Shown here: positions 12,431-21,985 of the stretch, one piece after another
Numbering within the stretch: position 1 is the first letter of the stretch
Layout: the number at the start of each line of letters is the position of its first letter
From: Temnothorax longispinosus
Lineage: Eukaryota; Arthropoda; Insecta; Hymenoptera; Formicidae
Direction: 5' to 3'
Assembly (NCBI RefSeq): GCF_030848805.1
Contig: NC_092369.1
Coordinates: 1,282,798 to 1,346,797, forward strand
DNA: 64,000 nucleotides
Translations under genes and position numbers: made by a program
Notes under the pieces: model-generated
Database searches by the model: none
What the model was told of the DNA's origin: nothing
Seen by the model: the letters and a program-made list of their open reading frames with translations, nothing else

Positions 12431-12504
12431 TTGATTAGACCCAGCTTTATACGCGATCAAAGGTCCATATATATTTGATCGCATATAAAGCTAAGTCTAA
12501 TCAA
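12431..12504. repeat. Hairpin module, copy 1
   Basis: TTGATTAGACCCAGCTTTAT..CGATCAAA pairs with TTTGATCGCATATAAAGCTAAGTCTAATCAA-type sequence across a loop of about 12 bases, giving arms of about 31 bases. Each module is followed by the phrase ATGAAATAGGGGTAGAAAA or a close variant. Confidence 0.65.
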
Positions 12505-12581
12505 TTTAAAAGAATTATATATAAAATAGGGGTAGAAAAGACCGAAGTAAAAATTGTTTTTTGAGTTTTTGATGCCATTGG

Positions 12582-12653
12582 TTGATTAGACCCAGCTTTA
12601 TACGCGATCAAAGGTCCATAATTTTGATCGCATATAAAGCTAAGTCTAATCAA
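12582..12653. repeat. Hairpin module, copy 2
   Basis: This is a near-identical tandem copy of the hairpin at 12431-12504, about 150 bases downstream, with a shorter loop. The shared flanks show that the whole module was duplicated, not only the hairpin. Confidence 0.65.
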
Positions 12654-12879
12654 CATAATTTAAAATAATTATATATGAAATAGGGGTAGAAAAGACCGAA
12701 GTAAAAATTGTATTTTGAGTTTTCGATGCCAATGTGTTGCTTATGTTCGAAAACGTCGAATTTAAATTTATTGAGAATCGATTTTGAAGATCGGCTATCC
12801 ATCAAATAACTTAGGGTAGATTCAACATCAAATTCAACACCAATCTATCTTTAATGATACTCTATTTATAAAAAAAAGT

Positions 12880-13369
12880 GTGCAAATAGAAACTTGTACA
12901 TTGCTTCCTCATATAATAATTTTTAAGTGTGCAAGTAGAAACTTGCACATTGCTTCCTCATAGTTTTTTAGTGTGCAAGTAGAAACTTGCACATTGCTTC
13001 CTCATAGTTTTTAAATGTGCAAGTAGAAATTTGTACATTGCTTCCTTATAGTTTTTAAGTGAGCAAGTAGAAACTTGCACATTGCTTCCTTATAGTTTTT
13101 AAGTGTGCAAGTATAAACCTGCATTGCTTCTTCTATGAGGAAGCCAAATTAATAAATATCTACTAATAATTATGCATACAAAAACAGGCTTCCTCATAGA
13201 GGAATCAATGTGCAGGTTTTTACTTGCACACTTAAAAACTATAAGGAAGCAATGTGCAAGTTTCTACTTGCTCACTTAAAAACTATGAGGAAGCAATGTG
13301 CAAGTTTCTACTTGCTCACTTAAAAACTATAAGGAAGCAATGTACAAGTTTTTACTTGCACATTTTTTC
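12880..13369. repeat. Array of ~44-bp hairpin units in two opposed blocks
   Basis: About six direct units of the form GTGTGCAAGTAGAAACTTGC..ATTGCTTCCTCATAGTTTTTAA lie at 12880-13140, and about four units in the opposite orientation lie at 13190-13369, separated by about 50 AT-rich bases. Each unit contains GTGCAAGT-AGAA-ACTTGCAC, an 8-bp stem with a 4-base loop. The two blocks can also pair with each other. This is not a CRISPR array: there are no unique spacers and the host is a eukaryote. It is probably the end structure of a transposon. Confidence 0.7.
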
Positions 13370-14235
13370 CTTTTGCACTGATATTTATATGTCGGCGTTA
13401 TTTAATTATTCTGTGGAAGATACGCGGAAAGTTAATAAGGATTCGAATAACAAAGATGAGTCTTATAAAAGAAAGGAGATTTGTGGTAATAAAAAAAAAT
13501 CGTATTATGTATTTACATATCTTTTTATAATTTTTGATACATACTAAAAAAATAACGCAAACTTATAAAACCATTAAAAAAAGTATACGAATGTATATTA
13601 TGCCTTAATATTGATTTTAAGAAATTATTAGTTAAATATAATATTTCTCTATTTTAGATGACATTCAGCCAATAAAACTCGCATATTACGACGAAAGTTT
13701 TGTGGACAAAGATACTTATGTGGTCGGTTGGGGAAAAGATAATATAGATGGCATACGTATGATAAAACTTAACGGCGCCGATTATAGAAAATAATGTATG
13801 CAAGTAATCCTGGCCCATCAACGACAAGCACATTTGCACGGCCACAGTATTGGGACAAGACGCTTGTGAGGTAAAATAATCACAAATAATAAAGCTATAA
13901 TTTATAATAATACACTGCAAAATAAATTATAAGTAAAATATTCTAACGCGTAATATAAGTATAAGTCATCTTAAATCGTTTTAAGCAGCTTTAATAAATA
14001 AAATTCAAAAGTATCTCTCTTATCTTAAATTTGTTATTTAATATTTTTAGGCTAGTGGCGGAAGCCCTCTCGTCGTAGTACAAAACGGCCAGGATCTTCA
14101 GATCGGTATCGCGAGTTTCAGAGGCCAATTTTGTTCTGGCAATTTACCTAATGTGTTTACCAAGGATCCTTCATACAAAGACTGGATTCGCGAAGTTATG
14201 ACGCTATATTAGTGCATAACTTTAATATTATTAAA

Positions 14236-14880
14236 TAATCATAATAATTTAAATGTATCAGTATGAATAAGTCGGTATTAAAACGTATATTTAATGTATG
14301 TAAATTTTTTATAAAAAACTGTGCTTGCTATAAAACAATATATAATATCTTTATATAAAAAATTATATATTTAATATTATTATATACGCATATAACACGG
14401 GTTCATATATATATATAATACGAATTTCTATAACACGACAGAAAAAAATTTTAATATTTGCTTGTTATAAAATAAAATTTAAAATATGTTACTGGTACAT
14501 CTTTAATACTCATTTTACATTTTTTTAATAATAAACCCTTATATCTCTTTTATAAATATGTGCTTCCATATGTATACATAATCCATTTATGTAGGGATAT
14601 CTGAATGACAGCAACAATGTTCTTGTAAAATTTTAAGTATATTTAATGAAAAAAATAAAACACAAGAGAAGATGTTAACTGACCAATGGACGAACGAGAA
14701 CTCCGCATGGCCGTACTTTAGTTCGCCCACCACATTCGAATTATCGTTAAATCATTTAGCAAATTACTCGAATCGAAACGAGTCTATTGTTTGTCAATTG
14801 TGTTTATCTGGCTAATGTTTAGAAACGCCGATGCCTTGCTTAATCTGTCTTATCTTAATCTTGCGATTGTAATATTTTAT
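14236..14880 (+). repeat. Protease 3' flank, copy 1 of 3
   Basis: This stretch follows the protease stop codon directly and recurs at about 30152-30990 and, in part, at 39879-40185. Shared landmarks are GTATTAAAACGTATATTTAA, TGTAGGGATA.CTGAATGA.AGCAA, CCAATGGACGAACGAGAACT and AGAAACGCCGATGCCTTGCT. It has no coding capacity. Confidence 0.7.
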
Positions 14881-15114
14881 TCTTTCATAATCGAATAAGT
14901 AACATTTACTTCATCAGTCAATATAATTAACACAATTGAGAATTTAATTGACTATACTGGCAATGATTATAATCGTGATAACGATTATAATCGTCGTGAC
15001 AAATCGTCACCGAGTTTCGACCAAGGATTCTGGTTATTCTAATGTTGATGTAATTTTAGATGTTTATAATATAAGCATCTTAATTAAATAATTAAATTTA
15101 TTGCGAAAAATATT

Positions 15115-15189
15115 ACCTCAGCCAGGGTTCGAACCTGGAACCTCCCTCATTCCGTGACTGGTGTGTCGTACCAATTCGACCACTGAGGC
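15115..15189 (-). tRNA. tRNA-like sequence or pseudogene
   Basis: On the minus strand there is a 7-bp acceptor stem (GCCTCAG with CTGAGGT, one G-U pair), a perfect 4-bp D stem (GTCG/CGAC) with GG in its loop, and a perfect 5-bp T stem (CCAGG/CCTGG) with TTCGAAC. A T-run follows downstream. The anticodon arm does not fold: no 5-bp stem closes a 7-base loop with U33, so no anticodon can be assigned. ATTAC occurs on both sides (15112-15116 and 15190-15194), which may be a short target duplication or chance. It is best read as a tRNA pseudogene or SINE head. Confidence 0.55.
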
Positions 15190-15350
15190 ATTACATGCGT
15201 AAATTTTTGCTGCCCATGAAATTGGTCCTACACAGCCAATACTGAAGCCTGAATTTCGAGCAGCAAAAATTTGCGCCGGACATTTCTAGGAAATTACTAA
15301 ACTGCTGCTCGCTGCTGCTGCATTTCACTGCCCATGAAAACCTATACCTT

Positions 15351-15715
15351 AACGCGCTAATGGTATCAACATTCGATTTATTCTTTCACTTTACTGTTTG
15401 GACACCCGTAGTGATAAGTTTATGTTCAGCATTTTCTTTTTGACAATATTCGCGAAATTTGTTTGATGTAAAAGCGATTCCTCTGTCCAAGATAATTCTT
15501 TTCGGATTTTCAAAAATAACAGCCAATTTATTTTATATAAAACCTCTGTTAATCTAGTTGATCGTATTCCGAAAAGTCATACAAATTTTGAAAATGCATC
15601 CAAGACTACAAAAATATTACGATATCTTTTTTTAGTTGAAAACTGTAATCCAAGATAATCAATATGATAAATTTCAATAGAATTGTAGGGAAAAGTAGAA
15701 TATAACCGGGTACCC
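15351..15715 (-). pseudogene. Ty3/gypsy integrase core fragment, unit 1
   Basis: The minus strand encodes, with frameshifts, the integrase core: IDYLG near the first catalytic Asp, FSKFVWLFGIRSTRLTE, and the TSH.F region near the second Asp. The same segment recurs in units 2 to 4. The part C-terminal to the core, present in the other units, is missing here; the sequence leaves the integrase at about 15351. On the upstream side the reading stops at about 15715, where the block containing the pogo element is inserted. Confidence 0.7.
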
Positions 15716-16453
15716 CTTTTTATTTTTATTTTTTATTAAACCAAAGAAGGAGCATAAATAGGCCAACCTAAAAACGCAGCCTATTGGTCGACCGAGTATC
15801 TCTATTTCTTCGTGACAGTGCTGCTATCATCGGTTAAATCGTGTTATTAATTGTCTTAATGCCCACGCCGCGCATACACGATATTTTTCTTTGGAAGAAG
15901 TGCAAAGTTTTCGAACCAGAAAATCAATATCGAGGCAATAATAAAACGAGTCGTCGTAGACTCTCTCTACACAGAGCATCTGTATAGAAAAATTCGGTAA
16001 GTGCAGCATTGCATTCTGTACGTATTAGAGAGTATATCGTACTAATTTTGATCTTTGTATGTACGGCGGAATGTACAGCCGCCGTGTTTATTATTTTCCA
16101 CGTGTTAAGGCAAAACCGAGTAGAGGAGACCGGGACTAGAAATCACATAGGCCAGTCAAGTTACGGTTTTACATCCAAATTGGATTCGGAATATAATTAA
16201 TAGATACTTTAATTTTAATATTTAACATGGTTTGATGTAAAAATTACGTAAAAATAATATAAAAAGTTATAATTACATCTTAATAAATTGTAGTTCTCAC
16301 ACAATTTTTGCGTAAAAAATTGTAAAATTATTTTTACCAGATTATTTATTCTTACAATAATCGAAAAAAAATATTTTAAAAAATATCATTTACTTTATGA
16401 TTTTTATTTATATTTTATTTTATTTATTATTATTTTCATTTTTAGATATAAAA

Positions 16454-16843
16454 ATGGTACGAAATTATAAGAGGAAGACTGAAAAGGAGAGCTGGACTGA
16501 GGAAAGCATGGCTGCAGCAACCAAAGATGTTATGAAGGGAATGAGTTGCAGAGAAGCTGCTGATACTCATATGGTTCCTTATTATACTCTAAAATATAGG
16601 ATAAAGGAAGCTAAAAGGGAAAATCCGTCTTTTTTAGAAGCTGCCCCGAAAAGATTAGGCAGGTTTAGTAACACTTTCTCAGAGGCTCAAGAAAAGGAAT
16701 TTGTAAAACACATACTGCTTTTAAAAGAAAGGTTATTTGGCCTCACTTCAATAGATATACGCAAACTTGCATTTGAATTCGCTGAAAAGAACAACATTTC
16801 TCATAAATTCAATAAGGAAATGAAAGAAGTAGGGGTAAAATAG
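16454..16843 (+). pseudogene. pogo/Tigger transposase N-terminal fragment, unit 1
   Basis: It encodes MVRNYKRKTEKESW and the psq-type helix-turn-helix, then the second DNA-binding region, and ends at a TAG that replaces the conserved Trp of the WLRFFF segment. The homology runs on past the stop to about 16895, where the sequence jumps to a new copy of the leader. It is the first half of a tandem 515-bp duplication of leader plus N-terminal domain. The catalytic domain is absent from this half. The upstream hydrophobic frame (MIFIYILFYLLL) is a T-rich, splice-acceptor-like leader, not protein. Confidence 0.8.
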
Positions 16844-16968
16844 CTCAGCTTTTTCTTCAGCAGGCATAAGCAATTATCGAAAGAAATTTTTGAAGAAATA
16901 TCATTTACTTCATGATTTTTACATATATTTCATTTTATTTATTGTTATTATTATTTTTAGATATAAAA

Positions 16969-18216
16969 ATGGTACGAAATTATAAGAGGAAGACTGAAAA
17001 GCAGAGCTGGACTGAGGAAAGCATGGCTGCAGCAACCAAAGATGTTATGAAGGGAATGAGTTGCAGAGAAGCTGCTGATACTCACATGGTTCCTTATTAT
17101 ACTCTAAAATATAGGATAAAGAAAGTTAAAAGGGAAAATCCGTCTTTTTTAGAAGCTGCCTCAAAAAGATTAAACAGGTTTAGTAACACTTTCTCAGAGG
17201 CTCAAGAAAAGGAATTTGTAAAACACATACTGCTTTTAAAAGAAAGGTTATTTGGCCTCACTTTAATAGATATACGCAAACTCGCATTTGAATTCGCTGA
17301 AAAGAACAACATTTCTCATAAATTCAACAGGGAAATGAAAGAAGCAGGGGTAACATGGCTCAGGTTTTTTTTCAGCAGGCATAAGCAATTATCGCAAGAA
17401 ATTTTGGAAGAAACTTCTCCTGCAAGCGCAACGGGGTTTAACCGCGGTACAGCAGTTCAATCATTTTTTAATTTATTAGAGTCTGTTTATAATAAATACA
17501 AATTTTTACCTAATGACATTTATAATGTCGATGAAACGGGCATTATAATAGAGCCAAAACCGTCAAAAGTACTAGCTCTGTGTAGAGAAAAGCAAGTTGG
17601 CTCTTTATCTCCCAGTAAAAAAGTTCTCGTTACTGCTGAGATATGTACGAATGCTGCTGGTGATTATATGCCCACAATGTTTATTTTCCCTATAAAAGAA
17701 GTAAGGCCTATGTCGAAGGATGACTCTTCTCCCGACTCATTTACCGTCTATCACGAGAGTGGATCGATTCAGAAAGACAGTTTTATTGTTTGGTTCAAGA
17801 AATTCATTGAGTTTTCTCACCCCTCACCTGAAAAGCCGGTGCTGTTGCTTCTAGATGGACACGCTTCTCATACCAAAAGTGTGGAACTTATCAAACTTGC
17901 ACAAGAAAACAACGTCATCATCTTGTCCTTCCCTCAGCATTGGTTGCAGCCAATTAACGTATCATTCATACCTCCTTTGATGACATGTTATAAACAAATG
18001 GAGCAAAAATGGAAAGTTCATCACCCAGGACAAAATCTACCAATATATAAAGTGGAGACACTATATAAAAAGGCTTTTTCTATAGCAGCTCAAAGACAAA
18101 CTGCTATAAAAGGTTTTAAAAAATCGGGAATATACCCATTGAATGAAAATAAGTTGGCTGATCATCTTAATGCTCTATCAAAAACCACTGAAAGACCTAT
18201 GCAGCAAAAAATCTAA
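16969..18216 (+). CDS. pogo/Tigger-like transposase, catalytic Asp lost
   Basis: This 415-codon frame starts at the ATG after a TTTTTAG acceptor-like sequence. The N-terminus (residues ~13-55) is a psq/CENP-B-type helix-turn-helix (SWTEESMAAA..MSCREAA..VPYYTLKYRI), followed by a second DNA-binding region to ~140. The DDE_1 catalytic domain shows the first Asp in YNVDETG (188) and the second in LLLLDGHASH (296). At the third site the intact copy at 32950 reads QPLDISF; here it reads QPINVSF, an Asp-to-Asn change that should abolish strand transfer. The frame also ends early: homologous C-terminal coding continues downstream through stops. The element lies inside gypsy integrase sequence. The family assignment is firm; activity is not expected. 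Confidence 0.85.
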   Translation: MVRNYKRKTEKQSWTEESMAAATKDVMKGMSCREAADTHMVPYYTLKYRIKKVKRENPSFLEAASKRLNRFSNTFSEAQEKEFVKHILLLKERLFGLTLIDIRKLAFEFAEKNNISHKFNREMKEAGVTWLRFFFSRHKQLSQEILEETSPASATGFNRGTAVQSFFNLLESVYNKYKFLPNDIYNVDETGIIIEPKPSKVLALCREKQVGSLSPSKKVLVTAEICTNAAGDYMPTMFIFPIKEVRPMSKDDSSPDSFTVYHESGSIQKDSFIVWFKKFIEFSHPSPEKPVLLLLDGHASHTKSVELIKLAQENNVIILSFPQHWLQPINVSFIPPLMTCYKQMEQKWKVHHPGQNLPIYKVETLYKKAFSIAAQRQTAIKGFKKSGIYPLNENKLADHLNALSKTTERPMQQKI

Positions 18217-18690
18217 GAAGATGAGGCCCACTCTGTGATATTTGGAAATGATCAAACCTACCCGTCAAAATTTGCAATTTCCTCGAATTTCCTTTCTTAA
18301 GAAGAAAAAAAATATACAGAAGAGAAACAAGAAAAGCAGGAAATGGAAACTGCTACTCGAAAAAGGAAGTTAGAAATAAAAGCCCCTAAAGTTGAAAAAT
18401 TAAATAAGAAAAAGCAGAAAGACAGCTCATCCTCAGATTAGGAAGAAGATGAAGCCTGGGCCCGTATTCCGTTCCTGCCTACCGACAACTGTCGGTTCGA
18501 TAAGTGTCGTTGCGCAGGTTTTTCATATCGTGTAAAAGCTGCGCAACGACACCGACAATTGTCGGTAAGCGGATTTTAGCGGAACAGAATACGGCCCCTG
18601 CACCTCTTGCAATGATTTGCCAACAACAATCGAGCGCTGGATACAGTTTATTAAATGCAAGGGTGGGCCTATGAGTCCGGTAACAATGTA
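18217..18690 (+). pseudogene. Decayed C-terminal tail of the pogo transposase
   Basis: In frame with the upstream transposase but behind its stop, this stretch reads a charged linker (METATRKRKLEIKAPKVEKL), a serine/acidic patch (KDSSSSD, stop, EEDEA) and, after a 139-bp MITE, a Cys-rich end (CTSCNDLP..ERWIQFIKCKGG) ending at a stop. Many insect pogo/jerky-like transposases end in an acidic linker and a C-x2-C zinc-finger-like tail, so the ancestral protein was probably about 550 residues. The current stop at 18216 is therefore likely secondary. Confidence 0.6.
18459..18597. mobile_element. 139-bp MITE, GGCCCGTATTC family, unit 1
   Basis: The termini GGCCCGTATTCCGTTCC and GGAACAGAATACGGCCC are inverted copies with two differences. 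Inside, CCGACAACTGTCGG and CCGACAATTGTCGG form further palindromes. It is flanked by CTG on both sides (18456-18458, 18598-18600). The same site in unit 3 (28101-28106) is empty and has one CTG, so the 3-bp (or 4-bp CCTG) duplication is supported directly. The superfamily is not assigned. Confidence 0.85.
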
Positions 18691-18864
18691 GAGCAAGAGG
18701 ATATCTTTTTGTTTGTGATTTTTGTTTATAAAATACATTTTTGTATTGTACACTAAGAAAAAAAATTTCTGCATTTCAGTAAATATTAGTTTGCAAACAA
18801 CCTTGACTACATTTACTAAAATGAAGAAAAGTTTCCTTGTTATTAGCATCTGTGTATTCACTAA

Positions 18865-19122
18865 TAGCGAATTCGGGCGCTTGCACTGGTGCACACTAGT
18901 TGCGCACTAAGGCTTGTTTATAATCTATTCTTATATTTAAAGTCGCATACACATTTAAAAACTTTTTAGCCAATAAAACAGTCTGTAATATCTATATGGA
19001 TCTTGTACAAATTATTTTATAGACTAAAAAGTATTTAAGATGATCTGTAAATATAACAATTGATTAAGAACAACCTTTAGTGCGCACTCAGTGTGCACTA
19101 GTGCAAGCGCCCGAATTCGCTA
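18865..19122. mobile_element. 258-bp MITE, TAGCGAATTCGGGCG family, unit 1
   Basis: The termini TAGCGAATTCGGGCGCTTGC and GCAAGCGCCCGAATTCGCTA are perfect inverted copies, and the inversion extends inward through GCAC..GTGCACACTAGT. It is flanked by TAA (18862-18864 and 19123-19125). The matching sites in units 3 (28373-28375) and 4 (34841-34843) are empty with a single TAA. The footprint fits PIF/Harbinger. It has no coding capacity. Confidence 0.85.
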
Positions 19123-19429
19123 TAAGAAAAATGCAGAAAATTTTTTCTCATTGTCAGTGTAATTTGACTAAGATAAAACAAAACTTCGTAATTGTACTTT
19201 GTAATTGTAACTTCGGTGTTTCACATGCTTTCGACCGATTTTACTCTACCGTTGGAGCAAAATCGGGTACTATAATGTCTTTAAAAAATCCTGTTATCCT
19301 TGTTAATTAAATCTTTTTTCACATAACGAGCCTTGTTTTCTCATAGTTCAAGGTTCACTAAAAACTACTAACGGCTCAGCAGAATCTTTTTGCTCTATGA
19401 TTTCTTGTAGATAGACAAATCCAAAAAAG

Positions 19430-20248
19430 CACCCGGTTTTGCCCCACTTTTAGGTATAAGATTTAAATAATAGCCACCTAGCCTGCCTGTGTTTTTTATT
19501 TGCTAAAAATTCACGACAACTTCGAATATTTTTTCGATCGCATTATGCATTTTAGGAAACCAATAATTCCGTCTTATTAGTGCTTCTGTTTTCTTTCCAA
19601 GTGTGTTTGAGTGTATTTTTTTCATATGTTTTATATCTTGAAGACAATAGCGATATTTATATGTCGCAGGCAATTATGCGTGACGCTATTTATACAACGA
19701 AAAGTGTCGCGTCCTGTTCAAAATTTCGGAGCAATTCAAATTGTATTGTACAGATATTGGTAATGTAATACACACTTTGTGTCTGAAGCAAGCATTATAC
19801 GAGTCGCATGCGTTCTTTCAAATTTTCTCCGATTATCTAAATCCATAGCATTTTCAACCGCAAAGTGCCCATTTTCGCGACTACGCCGTGCTATCAGAAA
19901 ATGCAAAACATTTCAACGCTACTAATTGTACATCGCCATTGTCCTCTCTAAATAATAATCCGCCTCTCATGACGTAATCAACGCCTTGTCTTTTGTCCGC
20001 TATATAGCGAATAAATAATTTATGAATTCGCATCCTCTCGTTGAGTCTTCGAATTCTCGCGGTAACTTTCTTTTAACTCATTTATTAGTATATTACACGA
20101 CAATGGATATCAATGAATAAACGCATCTACATGTATATTTTTACCTGGGCGATATATTTACTGTAAAATACATATACTTAAATCGAATTTTTCAAATAGC
20201 AAAGCCCATCTAGCGACGCAGATCTTTCTTATTTATTGTCAACGAAAA
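19430..20248 (-). pseudogene. Ty3/gypsy RNase H end and integrase N-terminus, unit 1
   Basis: Minus-strand, frameshifted remains of the retrotransposon. Near 19540-19570 the reading RRN.WFPNMHNAIEKIFEVVV resembles the integrase zinc-binding (HHCC) region. Further right are pieces of the RNase H C-terminus. At about 20248 the sequence passes abruptly into the integrase C-terminus of unit 2, which marks the tandem junction. The same section is nearly identical in unit 2. Confidence 0.6.
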
Positions 20249-21100
20249 TAATTGAGTCCTTATAATCGAAACAGTATCGCGAGAATAATTTTACCAAATA
20301 TTTGGTAAATATATCCTAGCAATACTAATTTATTTGCTTTCTTTCGACGCTTATTATTATCATTTTATTTATTTTTTTCTGGTATATGCATTATACATTG
20401 TCATGTTTGCTCTGTCAACTCCTCTCGACTCTCTTGGAATATCGCTCCCCATTTGCTTTTAATAAATTTCTTTTTCTCAAAATTATTTTTTATACAATAT
20501 ATGTGTACCGAGCATTTAGTTGGAAAAAAGTTTTATCCGTGCTTCAATTCAGTATCGCGTTTATATATTGATAAATTTGATCTAAATATTTATAACATTC
20601 TCCCAGTTTTGGAGTTATCAACTTTGTTAATATAAGTATCTGCTTTCACGCAACTATAATTCCTTGGTTCGCTCAGCCAGTCCACGGTACCAACGTCGCA
20701 GCATTCACCGCAAAATTTAAATACTATAACTCTAACGCGCCAATGGTATCAATATTCGATTTATTTTTTCTACTTCTGTTTGGACACCAGTAATGATAAG
20801 ATTATGTTCAGCATTTTTTTTTTTTTACAATATTCGCGAAATTTGTTTGATGTAAAAGCGACTCCTCTGTCCAAGATAATTCTTTCGGATTTTCAAAAAT
20901 AGCAGCCAATTTATTTAATTTATGTAAAAGCTCTGTTAATCTAGTGGATCGTATTCCGAAAAGCCACACAAATTTTGAAAATTCATCTGCGACTACAAAA
21001 ATATAACGATATTTTTTTTAGTTGAATGCTGTGGTCCAAGATGATCAATATGATTTTCGATAGAATTGTACGGAAAAGTAGAATATAACCGGGTACCCTT
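20248..21100 (-). pseudogene. Ty3/gypsy integrase core and C-terminus, unit 2
   Basis: Reading leftward on the minus strand, the integrase core (DEFSKFVWLFGIRSTRLTE, then the second catalytic region) runs from about 21100 to 20750 and continues into a C-terminal section containing ESREELTEQT, matching gypsy integrase C-termini. Frameshifts and stops are numerous. The N-terminal part of the same integrase lies at about 24250-24450, separated by the inserted pogo block. Confidence 0.7.
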
Positions 21101-21985
21101 TTTTTATTTTTATTTTTTATTAAACCAAAGAAGGTGTATACATAGGCCAACCTAAAAACGCAGCCTATTGGTCGACCGAATATCTCTATTTCTTCGTGAC
21201 AGGTGCTGCTATCCTCGGTTAAATCGTGTTATTAATGGTCTTAATGCCCACGTGCACACGATATTTTTCCTTGGAAGAAGTGGAAAGTTTTCGAACCAGA
21301 AAATCGATATCAAAGCAATAAAAAAACGAGTCGTCGTAATCTCCTTTTACACAGAGCATCTGTATAGAAAAATTCGGTAAGTGCAGCATTGCATTCTGTA
21401 CGTATTAGAGAGTATATCGTACTAATTTTGATCTCTGTACGGCGGAATGTACAGCCGCCGTGTTTATTGTTTTCCTCGTGTTAGAGCAAAACCGAGTAGA
21501 GGAGACCGAGACGAGAAGTCACATAGGCCAGTCAAGTTACGGTTTTACATCAAATTTGAATTCGAAATATTAATTAATAATAATTTCATGAAAGGGGCTA
21601 GCGAACCAAGTTCGTTCGCAGTGCTTTATAATTATATCTTATAATCGACGAAATAATATTTCAATAACTGCGAGCCGATAAATGTCGGACTGAACCCAGC
21701 TATCGTTAAAAATCGACGAATAAACATATTAATTAATAATTCAATTTTAACATTTAACATGGTTTGATGTAAAAATTACGTAAAAATAATCTAAAAAGTT
21801 ATAATTACATTATAAAAAATTGTAGTTTTCACACAATTTTTGCGTGAAAAATTGTAAAATTATTTTTACCAGATTATTTATTCTTACAATAATCGGACAA
21901 AAATATTTTAAAAAATATCATTCACTTTATGATTTTTACATATATTTTATTTTATTTATTATTATTTTTTTTTTTAGATATAAAA

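Larger units (their letters stand above)
11926..12880. repeat. Repeat cluster in intron 2, left part
   Basis: The protease intron is filled by repeat DNA. It holds a short palindrome GCTTCCTCATAGAGGAAGC near 11936, phrases shared with the Helitron-like element at 5.6-6.4 kb (TTGGTATTGAATTTGGCGAT, TCCGTGGTTGCTCTAACTTC), and two tandem copies of a hairpin module listed separately. No coding is seen. The insertion boundaries are uncertain. Confidence 0.5.
11079..14212 (+). pseudogene. Trypsin-like serine protease (homologue), broken
   Basis: Four exons of an S1-family secreted protease can be traced: 11079-11230, 11557-11899, 13658-13870 and 14051-14212 (TAG 14210-14212). Exon 1 encodes a hydrophobic signal peptide. 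Exon 2 holds the catalytic His in TAAHC and Asp in NDIALL. Exon 3 holds a VVGWGK strand and the ICTATVLGQDACE segment. Exon 4 holds ASGGSPLVV and a C-terminal helix ending DWIREVM. Where active enzymes read CQGDSGGPL, this gene reads CEASGGSPL, so the catalytic Ser is Gly and the preceding Asp is Ser: a serine protease homologue. The frame is broken by a shift inside the signal peptide, a phase mismatch at the exon 2/3 junction, and a frameshift plus stops in exon 3 (about 13790-13815). Donors and acceptors otherwise look usable. It is a pseudogene unless these are assembly errors. Confidence 0.8.

Noticed and set aside
12880..13369. CRISPR-like array
   Set aside because: The units are contiguous, have no unique spacers, change orientation midway and lie in an insect intron.
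13654..13920. 88-codon minus-strand frame
   Set aside because: It is the antisense shadow of protease exon 3.
18523..18894. 123-codon minus-strand open frame, repeated at 23337 and 34502
   Set aside because: It is the complement of the pogo tail plus MITE. Its repetition reflects unit duplication, not gene conservation.
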